64,000 bases of DNA from NCBI GenBank assembly GCA_021849425.1, contig JAJZSY010000006.1, forward strand, positions 43,233 through 107,232, written 5' to 3'. Under the pieces are notes generated by a model. The model did not search any database. It worked only from the letters and a program-made list of their open reading frames with translations, and was not told the DNA's origin. This DNA is from Pseudomonadota bacterium (GTDB lineage: Bacteria > Pseudomonadota > Alphaproteobacteria > Acetobacterales > Acetobacteraceae). Positions 53,328 through 62,822 of this stretch are shown here, piece after piece. How positions within the stretch are numbered: position 1 is the stretch's first letter; the number at the start of each line of letters is the position of its first letter. Position numbers and translations under genes: made by a program.

Positions 53328-54413
53328 ATGCCCACAAACGAGACCCCCAGCAGCGATAACGATGGCACGCGCACGCGGATGCCCGGCTGGCTGCCGGGCG
53401 CTGCGATCGGCGCGCTCGGCCTCTGCGCGGTGCTGGGCCTTGCGGTGCTGAGCAGCCACCGCACGCCCAGAACCGCCCCCGCCGCGGCGCCAGCGCCCGC
53501 CGCCGCGCCCGCCGCGCCGGCAGCACCCGCGCCCCCCGCGGCGCCGAGCTTCGATACCGTGCGGGTGGATGCCGGCGGCAACGCGGTGATCGCCGGGCAC
53601 GCGGCACCGGGCGCCACCGTCACCATCACCGCCAACGGGCGGACGATCGGCACCGTCAAGGCGGACGGTTCGGGCAGCTTCGCCTTCGTCACCGCGCATC
53701 CGCTCCCGGCCGGGGGCCAGCAGCTCGCCCTCGCCGAGGCGACTCCCGGCGGCGGCACGCGGACGAGCCAGCGCGATGTCACCGTCGCCGTGCCCGCCGC
53801 GCCGAACGAGGGGCCGCTGGCCGTGCTCGCCGGGAATGGCGGCAAGCCCTCCCGCGTCCTGAGCGGCCAGGGCCCGGCGCCCGGCACGCTCGGCATCGGC
53901 TCGGTCGATTACGGCGCCAGCGGCAAGGCCGTGATCGCCGGCACGGCCAAACCCGGCGCCACCGTCTCGCTCTCGCTCGACGGCAAGAAGCTCGGCAGCG
54001 CGACCACCGGGCCGGATGGCCGCTGGACCATGAAGGTCGGCCACATGCCGGCGAAGCCGGGTACCTTCAGCCTCAAGGCGCGGGACGCCAAGGGCGGCAT
54101 CATCGGCGAGATGAAGACCGCCTATGCCCCGCGCCCGCTCGGCAAGGTGGCGCCGCACGAGGTCGTCGTCGCGCGCGGCGAATGCCTGTGGCTGATCGCC
54201 CGGCGCGTCTATGGCCGCGGCATCGACTACACCATGATCTACCGGGCGAACGAGGCCAGCATCCGCGATCCCAACCTGGTCTATCCCGGCCAGCGCTTCC
54301 TGCTGCCGCAAGCGCCCGGCAGGGCGGCGGAACCCGCCGCACCGGCCAGGCCCGCCGCGCCGCCGGCACCCCAGGCGCCACGGGCGGCGCCCGCGCCGGC
54401 CGGCACGAGCTGA
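53328..54413 (+). CDS. LysM-domain membrane protein with two Ig-like repeats
   Basis: 361 residues. A membrane helix at about 23-40 (AAIGALGLCAVLGLAVL) follows a short Asn/Ser/Thr-rich start. An Ala/Pro linker leads to two related beta-rich units: residues about 80-150 (AVIAGHAAPGATVTITANG) and 195-265 (AVIAGTAKPGATVSLSLDG), which start with nearly the same words. The LysM domain is at about 275-325 (VVVARGECLWLIARRVYG, NLVYPGQRFLLPQ). It should bind peptidoglycan from the inner membrane, as LysM/BON-type envelope proteins do. Confidence 0.85.
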   Translation: MPTNETPSSDNDGTRTRMPGWLPGAAIGALGLCAVLGLAVLSSHRTPRTAPAAAPAPAAAPAAPAAPAPPAAPSFDTVRVDAGGNAVIAGHAAPGATVTITANGRTIGTVKADGSGSFAFVTAHPLPAGGQQLALAEATPGGGTRTSQRDVTVAVPAAPNEGPLAVLAGNGGKPSRVLSGQGPAPGTLGIGSVDYGASGKAVIAGTAKPGATVSLSLDGKKLGSATTGPDGRWTMKVGHMPAKPGTFSLKARDAKGGIIGEMKTAYAPRPLGKVAPHEVVVARGECLWLIARRVYGRGIDYTMIYRANEASIRDPNLVYPGQRFLLPQAPGRAAEPAAPARPAAPPAPQAPRAAPAPAGTS

Positions 54414-54469
54414 GCCGTGGCGGCGGGGGCGTTCTTGCAAGGCCCCGCGCCGCTCGCCATAACCCCGGA

Positions 54470-55159
54470 ATGGACATCATCGACTCCCTGCGCGCCGCTC
54501 TGGTGCCGCCGCACCGCGCCGGGCGGCCCTTCATCGCCGCCGGGCTGGCGGTTTTCCTGCTCGGCCTTCTCACCGCCGGCTGGCTGGCCTGGCTCGGCGC
54601 GCTCTTCGCGCTGTTCTGCCTGTATTTCTTCCGCGACCCGGCGCGCGTGCCGCCCGCCCGGCCTGATGCGATGCTCGCCCCGGCGGATGGCCGCGTCGTC
54701 ATCATCGACGAGGCGCTGCCGCCGCCCGAACTCGGCCTGCCGGCGGTGATGATGCCGCGCATCGCCACTTTCCTCTCGGTGCTCGACGTGCATGTGAACC
54801 GCGTGCCGATGGCCGGCATCGTCACCCGCATCTCCTATCGCCACGGCAAGTTCGTGAACGCGGCGGCGAAGGAGGCCGAGGAGAACGAGCGCAACGCCCT
54901 CGCCATCCGGCTGGAATCCGGCGCCGCGATCGCGGTGGTGCAGATCGCCGGGCTGATCGCGCGGCGTATCCTGTGCGACGTGCACGAGGGCGACCGGGTG
55001 GAAACCGGCGCGCGCTTCGGCATCATCCGCTTCGGCAGCCGCACCGATCTCTATCTGCCGCCCGGCACGGTGCCGCTGGTCGCGGTCGGCCAGCGCATGG
55101 TCGGCGGCGAGACGGTGATGGGGCTGCTGCCGCGCGCCGTCCCGCAAGACGGCGCATGA
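54470..55159 (+). CDS. psd: Phosphatidylserine decarboxylase proenzyme, short form
   Basis: 229 residues. Two hydrophobic segments at 20-50, then LYFFRDPARVPP, MLAPADGRVVII, FLSVLDVHVNRVPMAG near 102 and the self-cleavage site RFGSRTDLYLP near 188, whose serine becomes the pyruvoyl group. It makes phosphatidylethanolamine from phosphatidylserine and overlaps the synthase gene that follows, so both last steps are coupled. Confidence 0.94.
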   Translation: MDIIDSLRAALVPPHRAGRPFIAAGLAVFLLGLLTAGWLAWLGALFALFCLYFFRDPARVPPARPDAMLAPADGRVVIIDEALPPPELGLPAVMMPRIATFLSVLDVHVNRVPMAGIVTRISYRHGKFVNAAAKEAEENERNALAIRLESGAAIAVVQIAGLIARRILCDVHEGDRVETGARFGIIRFGSRTDLYLPPGTVPLVAVGQRMVGGETVMGLLPRAVPQDGA

Positions 55160-56037
55160 GCGGGGCGGAAAAGCCGCCGCTCTTCGCCATGCCCCGGCGC
55201 CGGCCGCCGCGCCGCCCCCGCCTGCGCGGCATGAGCTTCAACCGCATGCTGCCCAACCTGCTGACCCTTGCGGGCCTCTGCGTGGGGTTCAGCGCGATCC
55301 GCTTTGCCCTCGAACAGCGCTTCGGCGCCGCGGTGATCGCCATCGCCGTCGCCGGCGTGATCGACGGGCTCGATGGCCGGCTCGCCCGCCTGCTCAAGGC
55401 CACGTCGCGCTTCGGCGCGGAGTTCGACAGCCTGTCGGATTTTCTCTGCTTCGGGATCGCCCCGGCGCTGGTGCTCTATCTCTGGTCGCTCAGCGACTGG
55501 GGCGCCTTCGGCTATCTGCCGCCGCTGGTCTACACCGCCTGCATGGCGCTGCGCCTCGCCCGCTTCAACGCGGCGATCGACGCGCTCCCGCGCGAGGCGG
55601 ACGGCCATCTGCCGGCGTTCCGCTTCGCCGCCAATTTCTTCACCGGCGTGCCGGCGCCGGCGGGCGCCGCGATCGCGCTGCTGCCGATCTATCTCGGCCT
55701 CGAGGCCGTGCGGCATGGCGGCGACGGGCTCGACCGGCTGGCCCAGGCGCCGGAACTGAGCGCACTGGTGCTGACCGGCACCGCGCTGCTCTGCATCTCG
55801 ACGCTGCCGGTCTGGAATTTCAAGAATTTCAAGGTGCCGCCGCAACACGTCATCGCCATCCTGCTCGGGGTGATCGTCGCCGCCGCGGTGCTGCTGGCCG
55901 ATCCCTGGCTCGGCCTGTCGCTGCTGGTGCTCGCCTATCTCGGCATGCTGCCGTTCAGCCGCCGCAGCTTCCGCCGGCTGCAGGCCGAGGCCGAGGCACG
56001 GCGCCGGCAGGGGATGGACGAAGGCGCGAAGGAATAG
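55156..56037 (+). CDS. pssA: CDP-diacylglycerol-serine O-phosphatidyltransferase
   Basis: 293 residues, about eight membrane helices after an Arg/Pro-rich start. The CDP-alcohol phosphotransferase motif runs from DGLDGRLARLLKATSRFG near residue 72 to EFDSLSD, with all its Asp residues. It makes phosphatidylserine for the decarboxylase encoded just before it. The C-terminal tail is basic and rich in Glu and Arg. Confidence 0.94.
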   Translation: MSGAEKPPLFAMPRRRPPRRPRLRGMSFNRMLPNLLTLAGLCVGFSAIRFALEQRFGAAVIAIAVAGVIDGLDGRLARLLKATSRFGAEFDSLSDFLCFGIAPALVLYLWSLSDWGAFGYLPPLVYTACMALRLARFNAAIDALPREADGHLPAFRFAANFFTGVPAPAGAAIALLPIYLGLEAVRHGGDGLDRLAQAPELSALVLTGTALLCISTLPVWNFKNFKVPPQHVIAILLGVIVAAAVLLADPWLGLSLLVLAYLGMLPFSRRSFRRLQAEAEARRRQGMDEGAKE

Positions 56038-56050
56038 CCCGCCCGTCCCT

Positions 56051-57010
56051 TCAGGCCGGCTCGGCGAAGCGCGCGAGCCGAACGGCGGTGTGCCCGCGGC
56101 CGGTCCGCAGGCTCGGCATGATCAGCAGGCAGTCATCGTGCGGGGTGCGGATTTCCGCCGTGCCGTCGCGCGCCAGCAGCGTGTCCCGCCGGCGGATCAC
56201 CTCGCCGCCGCGGAACGGCCGGACGAAGGCGAAGCGGCCGGTATTGGCGGTCACCACCCGCGACACCTCGGCGAAGCGTGGCGCCACGGACGGCGCCGCG
56301 CATGGCGCCACCTTCCCGATCATGCCGGCATGGGCCAGCACGGCGTCGACGCTCGCGCGCATCTGCCGCACCGTGTCCTCCTGCCAGTGCTGCCCGGCCT
56401 CGACCAGCACCGCCGCGGCATCGCCCGCCTCGGCGAGGAAGCGTGGATGGTCGATCAGCCGGCGGCCACCGGCATGGCCGCCATCGGCAACCACCAGCGC
56501 CGGCGTGCCCATCGCCATCGCCAGCGCCCGGCCGCGCGCGCCCTGGCCGCACAGCACCAGCGGGTCGGACGGCCATAGCATCGAATGCAGGTCGAGCACC
56601 GTGTCCGCCCCGGCGATCAGCGGCCAGATCTCGCGGGCGCGGTCAAGCTCGGCGGAGCGGCGCGGCCCCTCCAGAGTCGCCTGGTCCCACACCCGGTTCA
56701 GATCCTCGTCGACGAAGCGCGAGGCGACCGGGTTGTCCGGATCGAACCGCCGATAGGCGGCGATGTTGACAAAGCCGAGCGTCAGCCGCCCGCAGGCGGG
56801 CCGCAACCCTTCGCGCAGCAGCGCATCCAGCACCACCGCGCCGGCGATTTCGTTGCCATGCATCAGGCACAGCACCAGCACATGCGGCCCGGCGCGCGCG
56901 GCGGCGAAGGTGGAGAAACCGGGAATGCCCGTGTTGCCGGGCAGCCATGCCGCGAGATCCGGCGGGGTCAGCCGCACCTCGAACCGCGGCAACGATACCC
57001 CCCCGCTCAT
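56051..57010 (-). CDS. Succinylglutamate desuccinylase/aspartoacylase family protein
   Basis: 319 residues from ATG 57010. Zinc carboxypeptidase-like fold: LCLMHGNEIAGAVVLD near 46 (the H and E bind zinc), VDEDLNRVW near 97, VLDLHSMLWPS near 137 with a third histidine, and AVLVEAGQHWQEDTV near 210 with the catalytic glutamate. The C-terminal 90 residues form a beta-barrel like AstE. It removes an acyl group from an amino acid or similar compound; no arginine-degradation genes lie nearby. Confidence 0.86.
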   Translation of the reverse strand: MSGGVSLPRFEVRLTPPDLAAWLPGNTGIPGFSTFAAARAGPHVLVLCLMHGNEIAGAVVLDALLREGLRPACGRLTLGFVNIAAYRRFDPDNPVASRFVDEDLNRVWDQATLEGPRRSAELDRAREIWPLIAGADTVLDLHSMLWPSDPLVLCGQGARGRALAMAMGTPALVVADGGHAGGRRLIDHPRFLAEAGDAAAVLVEAGQHWQEDTVRQMRASVDAVLAHAGMIGKVAPCAAPSVAPRFAEVSRVVTANTGRFAFVRPFRGGEVIRRRDTLLARDGTAEIRTPHDDCLLIMPSLRTGRGHTAVRLARFAEPA

Positions 57011-57128
57011 CGCGGCGGCAACGGCCGTTCTGGCCGAACGCGGCGGGCTTGCTTCGGGGCCGGTGTCGCCATGGCCCCACTCTACCCAGAGATGAAAATC
57101 TCGCAACCGTTCGACGTGTGTTGACGAA

Positions 57129-58148
57129 ATGTCCCGCTGGCCCGAAAACGCCGCGATGCAAGCCGCGCCGACTCTCATGGCCGCACCCCATGCCACCGCC
57201 GACGGACAGGCCGCTCCGGTCACCGCCCGCGTCCTGTGCACCGACCTCGCCGGTCTCCGCTCCCAGGCCCTGGGCCTCGCGGAAGCGGCCGGATTCCGCA
57301 CCGATTTCCGGGTCATCGCGCCGAAGCGCCCTTGGACCCTGTTTTCGCCCATGCTCTGGCCCGATCCGCGCTGCGCGATCGACGCCGCCGCCCTCGCCCC
57401 ACCGGAGGGCGACCTGATGCTCGGCGCCGGCGGTGCCGCCGCCCGCGTGCTGGCGACGCTGCGCCGGCCGAACCTTCCGGCGGTGATCATCCAGCACCCG
57501 CGCATGGATGCCGGCCGGTTCGACGCCGTGGTGGCCGCGAAACATGACGGGCTGACCGGCCCGAACGTCATCGTCACCCGCACCGCGCTGCACCGCGTGA
57601 CGCCGGAGCGCCTCGCCCTCGAACGCGCGCTCTGGGCGCCGCATTTCGCCTCCCTGCCGCGCCCGCTCATCGCCGTGCTGGTGGGGGGCTCCAATGGCCG
57701 CTACCGGCTCGACACCGCGGCGGCGCGCACCCTCGCCGAGCAGCTCGCCCGGATGATGGATCGCGACCGCGTCGGGCTGATGCTGACCCCTTCGCGCCGC
57801 ACCGAGCCCGCCGCCCGCGCCATTCTCGACGAGGCGCTGCGCCCGCGCGGCGCCTGGATCTGGGACATGCAGGGCGAGAACCCCTATTTCGGCATGCTCG
57901 CCGTCGCCGACGCGATCGTGGTGACGGGGGATTCCGTCTCGATGGTCTCCGAGGCGGTGGCCACCGACGCGCCGGTGATGATCGCGCGCCTGCCCGGGAA
58001 ATCCACCCGCATCGGCGCCTTCATGGACGATATGGTCGCCTGCGGCCGCGCCCGGAATTTCGAGGGCAAGCTGCTGAGCTGGGCCACCTCCGCGCTGAAC
58101 GACACGCCGATGGCCGCCGCCGAGCTGCGCCGGATGCTGGGAGTCTGA
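57129..58148 (+). CDS. ELM1/GtrOC1-like protein (mitochondrial-fission ELM1 family)
   Basis: 339 residues; some N-terminal residues may be extra because another ATG lies ten codons in. The core has GLRSQALGLAEAAGF near 42, LMLGAGGAAARVLATLRRP, VIIQHPRMDAGRFDAVVAAKH, VLVGGSNGRYRLD near 182 and ILVTGDSVSMVSEA-like IVVTGDSVSMVSEAVATD near 260. The family is shared by alphaproteobacteria and plants and looks like a glycosyltransferase-B fold. The function in bacteria is not settled. It is followed after five bases by a large unknown gene. Confidence 0.88.
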   Translation: MSRWPENAAMQAAPTLMAAPHATADGQAAPVTARVLCTDLAGLRSQALGLAEAAGFRTDFRVIAPKRPWTLFSPMLWPDPRCAIDAAALAPPEGDLMLGAGGAAARVLATLRRPNLPAVIIQHPRMDAGRFDAVVAAKHDGLTGPNVIVTRTALHRVTPERLALERALWAPHFASLPRPLIAVLVGGSNGRYRLDTAAARTLAEQLARMMDRDRVGLMLTPSRRTEPAARAILDEALRPRGAWIWDMQGENPYFGMLAVADAIVVTGDSVSMVSEAVATDAPVMIARLPGKSTRIGAFMDDMVACGRARNFEGKLLSWATSALNDTPMAAAELRRMLGV

Positions 58149-58153
58149 CCGCG

Positions 58154-60052
58154 ATGCTCGAGATCGACACGTTCGACAATGTCCGCGGCGGCAACGCGGT
58201 CTACAAGGCGCTCGCGCATCCACTGGCCGCCGCGGCGCTGGAGCGCCTCGCCGCGCGCCTCGCCGCCGGGCCGGTCGCGGTCTACGATCCCGAGCGCATT
58301 TTCGCGCCGCTGCGCGCCCTGGCGCCGGATTTCGCGGTCGATGCCGTCTACGTTCACGACACGCTGGCGATCGGCGAGAACCGGGGCGGCTTTCCCGCCC
58401 GGCCGCTGACCGACCTCATCGCCGTGGCCCCGGCCACCGTGCTGATCGCCGCCTTCGACGCCCGCCGCCTGGCCGACCGGCTGGCCGCCCTGCTGCCTGG
58501 CGCCGATATCCTCACCCTCGACGAGGTGCGCCTGCCCGACCGGCTGCTGACCAACCGCCGCCGCTATCTCGACCCGCTGAACTTCGCCACCAATTTCGCC
58601 TTCTTCCGCGATGACGACGCGATGACCACCAGCCTCGTCACCGCGAATTACTGGCATGGCTATGGCGCGCAGGGCGTGCGCCTGTGGTGCCGCCTGTTCG
58701 ACGCCGCGGGCACGGTGCTCGCCGAATTCGAGCGCGCGCTGCCCGACCATGCCGGCACCATCCGCATCGACAGCGCCGAGGTGCGCCGCGCGCACGGGCT
58801 CGGCCCGTTCACCGGCCAGCTCTTCATCCACGCCATCGGCGTCGCCGGGCACGACGTGGTGAAATACGCGCTCGACACGAACGCGACCGGCAACGGGGCG
58901 AGCCTGTCCTGCACGCACGACGCCAATGCCTGGCCCTCCGAGCGCTTCGCCGGTCTGCCCGCCCCGCGCGAGGACGAGACGGTGATCCTCTGGCTGCAGA
59001 ACAGCCACGCCGTGCCGATCCCCGCCGGCGCCATCGGCCTCGACCGGATGGGCGCCGAGGCGCCCGTTACGCTGGCCGAGCCGATCGCCCCCTTCGCGAC
59101 GCGGGCCATCGACGTCGCCGAACTGCTGCCCGGGCTGCGCTGGCCGGCGCAGATCGAGCTGCGCGCCGGCCGCCATGTGGTGCGGCCGCGTTACGAAGTC
59201 GTTCGCGCTGGGCGCGCCCGTATCGCCCACATGAATGTCGAGCGCGCCGACCTCCGCCCCGATCCGGCGATCCGCTCCCTCTCGCCGCTGCTCGGCCGCG
59301 GTTTTCTGCTCCCCTTCCCGATCCTGCCGCGGGAGCGGTTCCGCTCGGCAGCACTGCCGACGCCGATGGCGCACACCCAGGCCAACCTGCCGCTCCGCCT
59401 CGACATCTTCGCCCCCGATGGCAGCAAGATCGCCGAACACCGCCCCGGCACGCTCCCGCGCGACCATGCCTGCGCCATCGATCTCGACGACGTGCTGCCG
59501 GCGGACGCGCTGCCCGAGGGCGGCCATGGCGAGCTGGTCTACGACTTCACCGACGGCGGCGAGGCCGATGGCTGGCTGCACGGGCTGTTCCGCTACGAGG
59601 CGCGGGACGGGTCGCACGCCGCCGAAACCAGCTTCGGCGCGCATGTGTTCAACACGATCATGACCTGGAAGGGCGAGCCGCAATCCTATTCCGGCCCGCC
59701 GCCCGGCCTCTCGACCCGGCTGTTCCTCGATCTCGGCAGCGCGTCGCGGCCGAGCTTCTGCGTGTTGACCTATCCCGCCTCCGCCGCCTGGCATCCGCAC
59801 TCCGCCACGATGCTGATCCTGCACGACGCCGAAGGCCGCGTGGTGGCCGAGCAGAACCTCGCCATCGCCTGCTCCGGCTCGGCCATTGTCGAGCCCTGGC
59901 GGATCTTCGGCGCCGCGGCACTGGCGCGCGCGGCCGGCGGCTATGTGATCATCCGCGATACGACCTGCCGGCTGTTCGGCTATCACGGCAAGCACGACGG
60001 CGCTCACCTCGGCGGTGGCGCGTTTTCGTTCGATCACATGTTCGGGTTCTGA
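58154..60052 (+). CDS. Conserved-looking hypothetical protein (632 residues) paired with ELM1-like gene
   Basis: I do not recognise a family. There is no signal peptide. Residues 1-135 look like a Rossmann-type alpha/beta domain (PVAVYDPERIFAPLRALA, VDAVYVHDTLAIGEN, TVLIAAFDARRLADRL). The rest is strongly beta-rich with many Asp, Gly and aromatic residues, for example TANYWHGYGAQGVRLWC, QAELPLRLDIFAPDGS-like segments and the closing HLGGGAFSFDHMFGF. The layout suggests an alpha/beta domain plus several beta-sandwich modules. It sits five bases after the ELM1-like gene, so a shared surface-polysaccharide or envelope role is possible but not shown. Confidence 0.68.
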   Translation: MLEIDTFDNVRGGNAVYKALAHPLAAAALERLAARLAAGPVAVYDPERIFAPLRALAPDFAVDAVYVHDTLAIGENRGGFPARPLTDLIAVAPATVLIAAFDARRLADRLAALLPGADILTLDEVRLPDRLLTNRRRYLDPLNFATNFAFFRDDDAMTTSLVTANYWHGYGAQGVRLWCRLFDAAGTVLAEFERALPDHAGTIRIDSAEVRRAHGLGPFTGQLFIHAIGVAGHDVVKYALDTNATGNGASLSCTHDANAWPSERFAGLPAPREDETVILWLQNSHAVPIPAGAIGLDRMGAEAPVTLAEPIAPFATRAIDVAELLPGLRWPAQIELRAGRHVVRPRYEVVRAGRARIAHMNVERADLRPDPAIRSLSPLLGRGFLLPFPILPRERFRSAALPTPMAHTQANLPLRLDIFAPDGSKIAEHRPGTLPRDHACAIDLDDVLPADALPEGGHGELVYDFTDGGEADGWLHGLFRYEARDGSHAAETSFGAHVFNTIMTWKGEPQSYSGPPPGLSTRLFLDLGSASRPSFCVLTYPASAAWHPHSATMLILHDAEGRVVAEQNLAIACSGSAIVEPWRIFGAAALARAAGGYVIIRDTTCRLFGYHGKHDGAHLGGGAFSFDHMFGF

Positions 60053-60115
60053 ATTCAGCGCAATCCTGAGGCTCTGCCCTCGCAACGATCGCGGTTTTGG
60101 CGTATCCGGGTCATC

Positions 60116-62809
60116 ATGCAGGCAAGACGGACCTTTCGGCGCGTCGCGGTCATCGCAGTCGCGATCGTCATTCTGGCACCGCTCGCGGTCATCGGCCTAT
60201 TCCTCGCGAGCTTCGATCCCAACAGCTACAAGCCGCAGGTGATCGCCGCCGCCGAGCGGATGCTGCACCGGCCCGTCACCATCGACGGGCGGCTGCGGAT
60301 GAACCTGTCGCTGGTGCCGACGATTTCCGCCTCGGGCATCACCATCGCCAATCCGCCCGGCTATGCCGACGCCGATTTCGCCACGCTGCGGCGTATCGAA
60401 GCCAAGGTGGCGCTGCTGCCGCTGCTGCGCCACCAGCTCAACATCCTCGATCTCGTTCTGGTCGATCCGGTGATCAATCTCGAATACGGGCCAACCGGCA
60501 CGCCGAACTGGGAGCTTGGCCCCGGCGGCGGGGCGGGCGGCGGAGCAGCGGGGGCAACCGGCGGTGCGGCCGGCCAGGCGGGCAGCGGGGCCGGCCTCGC
60601 CCTGCAATCGGTCTCGATCGAGAACGGCACCATCACCTATCACCCCTCCACCGTGCTCGTCCCGCTGAGCGGCGGCGCGCCGGCCGCCCTCACCGCGCAG
60701 CGCCCCACCGTGCTGCACATCGCGCGGTTCAGCGGCAGCGCCGCCTCGCTCGATTCGCCGCTGCTGCTGTCGATCGACGCGCAGTATAACGGCACGCCGT
60801 TCAGCATATCCGGCACCACGGGGCCGGTTTCACGGCTCACCGGCAGCGCCGCCGGCGGGGCGCCCTGGCCGGTGGACCTGACGGTAAGCGGCCAGGGCGC
60901 GCAACTGCACATCACCGGCCGGATCGCGCATCCCCGCAAGGCGGACGGCTATGCGTTGCACCTGCACGCGACCGCACCGGATCTCGCGCCGCTCGCCGCC
61001 TATCTGCCCGCCGCCGCGCGGGCCGACCTGCCGCCGCTGCAGAAGGTCGACCTGCGCGCGGATCTCCGCCCGCCGGTCGAGGGAGCGATGCCGGCGGTCA
61101 CCAATGTCAGCCTCACCGCCGGCACGTCCGACCTCACCACCTGGCGCAAGGGCCTGTCGCTGCGCTCGCTGAACATCACCCTGCCGGCGCTCGACCGGGC
61201 GGTGAATGTGGCGCTCGCCGGCAGCTATCAGGGCAGCCAGGTCGGTCTTGAGGGCAAGGCCGGGCCGGTCGGCCCGGTGCTCGACGCCGCACTGGGCATG
61301 CCGGCGAAGCCACCCCTGCCGGGGGCGCCGGCCGAGCGCTTCACGATCAGCGCCGCCGCCCGCGTCGGCAAGGCGCTGTTCAATGTCGCCGGCGGCATGG
61401 CCTCACCCTCGAAACTCGCCGGTGTGGCGATGAAGCTCAGCGCGACCATCCCCAATCTCGCGAAACTGTCCGATCTCGCGGGCGCGGAACTTCCGGCCTG
61501 GACCAATATCGGCATTTCCGGCCTGCTGACCGATCCCGGCGGCCAGAGCCTGACCCGCGCCGTGGCGCTCAATGGCCTTGCGGTCAGCTCGACCCAGGCA
61601 CAGTTCGGCGGCGCGTTCAGCCTGACCCTCGGCCCGCGGCCGGACCTGCAGGCGGTGATCCATGCCTCGCGGGTCGATCTGTCGGGGCTGCTCGGCGCCG
61701 CGCGGCAGCGTCCAGCCCCGCCGGCTTCATCCGGCGCCAGCCCGACGCCAGCACCCGCCGGCCAGCCCCACCCGGCGCCGGCGCCGGCCAACCCGGCCGG
61801 CAGCACCGGGGTCATCCCCACCGCGCCCCTGCCCTTCAACCTGCTGCGCGCCGCGGATGGCAATGTCGAGCTGACGATCGACAAGCTCACCTATGCCGGG
61901 GCGAATTATCAGGCGCTCACCGCGCATGCGCTGCTGCGCAACGGCGTGCTGACCGTGCGGCCGATCAGCGGCGAACTGCCGGGCGGCCCGGTCTCCGGCG
62001 CGCTGATGGTCAACGCCGCCAGCAACCCACCCTCCATCCGCCTCGTCGAGCAGGCGCCGGCCTTCCGCCTCGGGCCGCTGCTCCGGCTGCTCGGCGAGCC
62101 CGGCTCCGCCTCGGCGACGGTTCAGCTTTACGCCAATCTGGCCGGCGCGGGCTCGACCGCGCATGACATCGCCGCGTCCCTGAACGGCACGCTCGGCGTC
62201 TCGACGGTGAATGGCGAGATCGACGGCGCGCTGCTCGATCACCTGCTCACCGCCGCCGGCCTGCTGGCGGGCATCGCCGGCGCGCAGGGGCCCGTACAGC
62301 TGCGCTGCTTCGCGACCCGGATCGACACGACCAACGGCCTCGCCCGCATCCGCGCGCTCACCCTCGATTCGAGCCGCCTGTTCATGACCGGCGGCGGCAG
62401 CGTCGACCTCGCGACCGAGGGGCTGAACGTCGTGCTGAAGCCGCAGACCACGATCGGCGGCGCGGCAACGCCGATCCCGCTCGCAATCACCGGGACGCTC
62501 GGCCGCCCGGTGACCGGCGCGGCACCGGCCGGCGACTACGCGCAGGCGATCGCCGCGGCCGGCCAGCGGGTCGGCGGCGGGCAAACCCTGTTCGGGCGGC
62601 TCACCCGCCAGCTCGGGCTCGCCCCGCACACCGCGAGGCCGCAAGGCTGCACCACCGCGCTGGCGCTCGCGCGGATGGGACATCCAGGCCCGGCGCCGAC
62701 CACGGTGGGTCTTGCAGCCGGCGGGAGCCACGGGAGTGCCGGCGGCGGCGGCAAATCCCCCGGCGCGGTGAGCGGGCCGCAGAATCTGCTTCAGTCGCTG
62801 TTCCACTGA
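60116..62809 (+). CDS. AsmA family protein
   Basis: 897 residues. An N-terminal membrane helix (about 10-33, VAVIAVAIVILAPLAVIGLF) is followed by the AsmA-type start FDPNSYKPQVIAAAERML and PVTIDGRLRMNLSLVPTISA near 60. The long middle part is beta-rich with Gly/Pro/Ala-rich inserts (for example GGGAGGGAAGATGGAAG near 140). The C-terminal AsmA_2-like part includes LNGTLGVSTVNGEIDGALLD near 690. AsmA proteins span the periplasm and are linked to outer-membrane lipid transport. It precedes atpase-chaperone and acylphosphatase genes. Confidence 0.9.
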   Translation: MQARRTFRRVAVIAVAIVILAPLAVIGLFLASFDPNSYKPQVIAAAERMLHRPVTIDGRLRMNLSLVPTISASGITIANPPGYADADFATLRRIEAKVALLPLLRHQLNILDLVLVDPVINLEYGPTGTPNWELGPGGGAGGGAAGATGGAAGQAGSGAGLALQSVSIENGTITYHPSTVLVPLSGGAPAALTAQRPTVLHIARFSGSAASLDSPLLLSIDAQYNGTPFSISGTTGPVSRLTGSAAGGAPWPVDLTVSGQGAQLHITGRIAHPRKADGYALHLHATAPDLAPLAAYLPAAARADLPPLQKVDLRADLRPPVEGAMPAVTNVSLTAGTSDLTTWRKGLSLRSLNITLPALDRAVNVALAGSYQGSQVGLEGKAGPVGPVLDAALGMPAKPPLPGAPAERFTISAAARVGKALFNVAGGMASPSKLAGVAMKLSATIPNLAKLSDLAGAELPAWTNIGISGLLTDPGGQSLTRAVALNGLAVSSTQAQFGGAFSLTLGPRPDLQAVIHASRVDLSGLLGAARQRPAPPASSGASPTPAPAGQPHPAPAPANPAGSTGVIPTAPLPFNLLRAADGNVELTIDKLTYAGANYQALTAHALLRNGVLTVRPISGELPGGPVSGALMVNAASNPPSIRLVEQAPAFRLGPLLRLLGEPGSASATVQLYANLAGAGSTAHDIAASLNGTLGVSTVNGEIDGALLDHLLTAAGLLAGIAGAQGPVQLRCFATRIDTTNGLARIRALTLDSSRLFMTGGGSVDLATEGLNVVLKPQTTIGGAATPIPLAITGTLGRPVTGAAPAGDYAQAIAAAGQRVGGGQTLFGRLTRQLGLAPHTARPQGCTTALALARMGHPGPAPTTVGLAAGGSHGSAGGGGKSPGAVSGPQNLLQSLFH

Positions 62810-62822
62810 TGGCGCCGGAACG

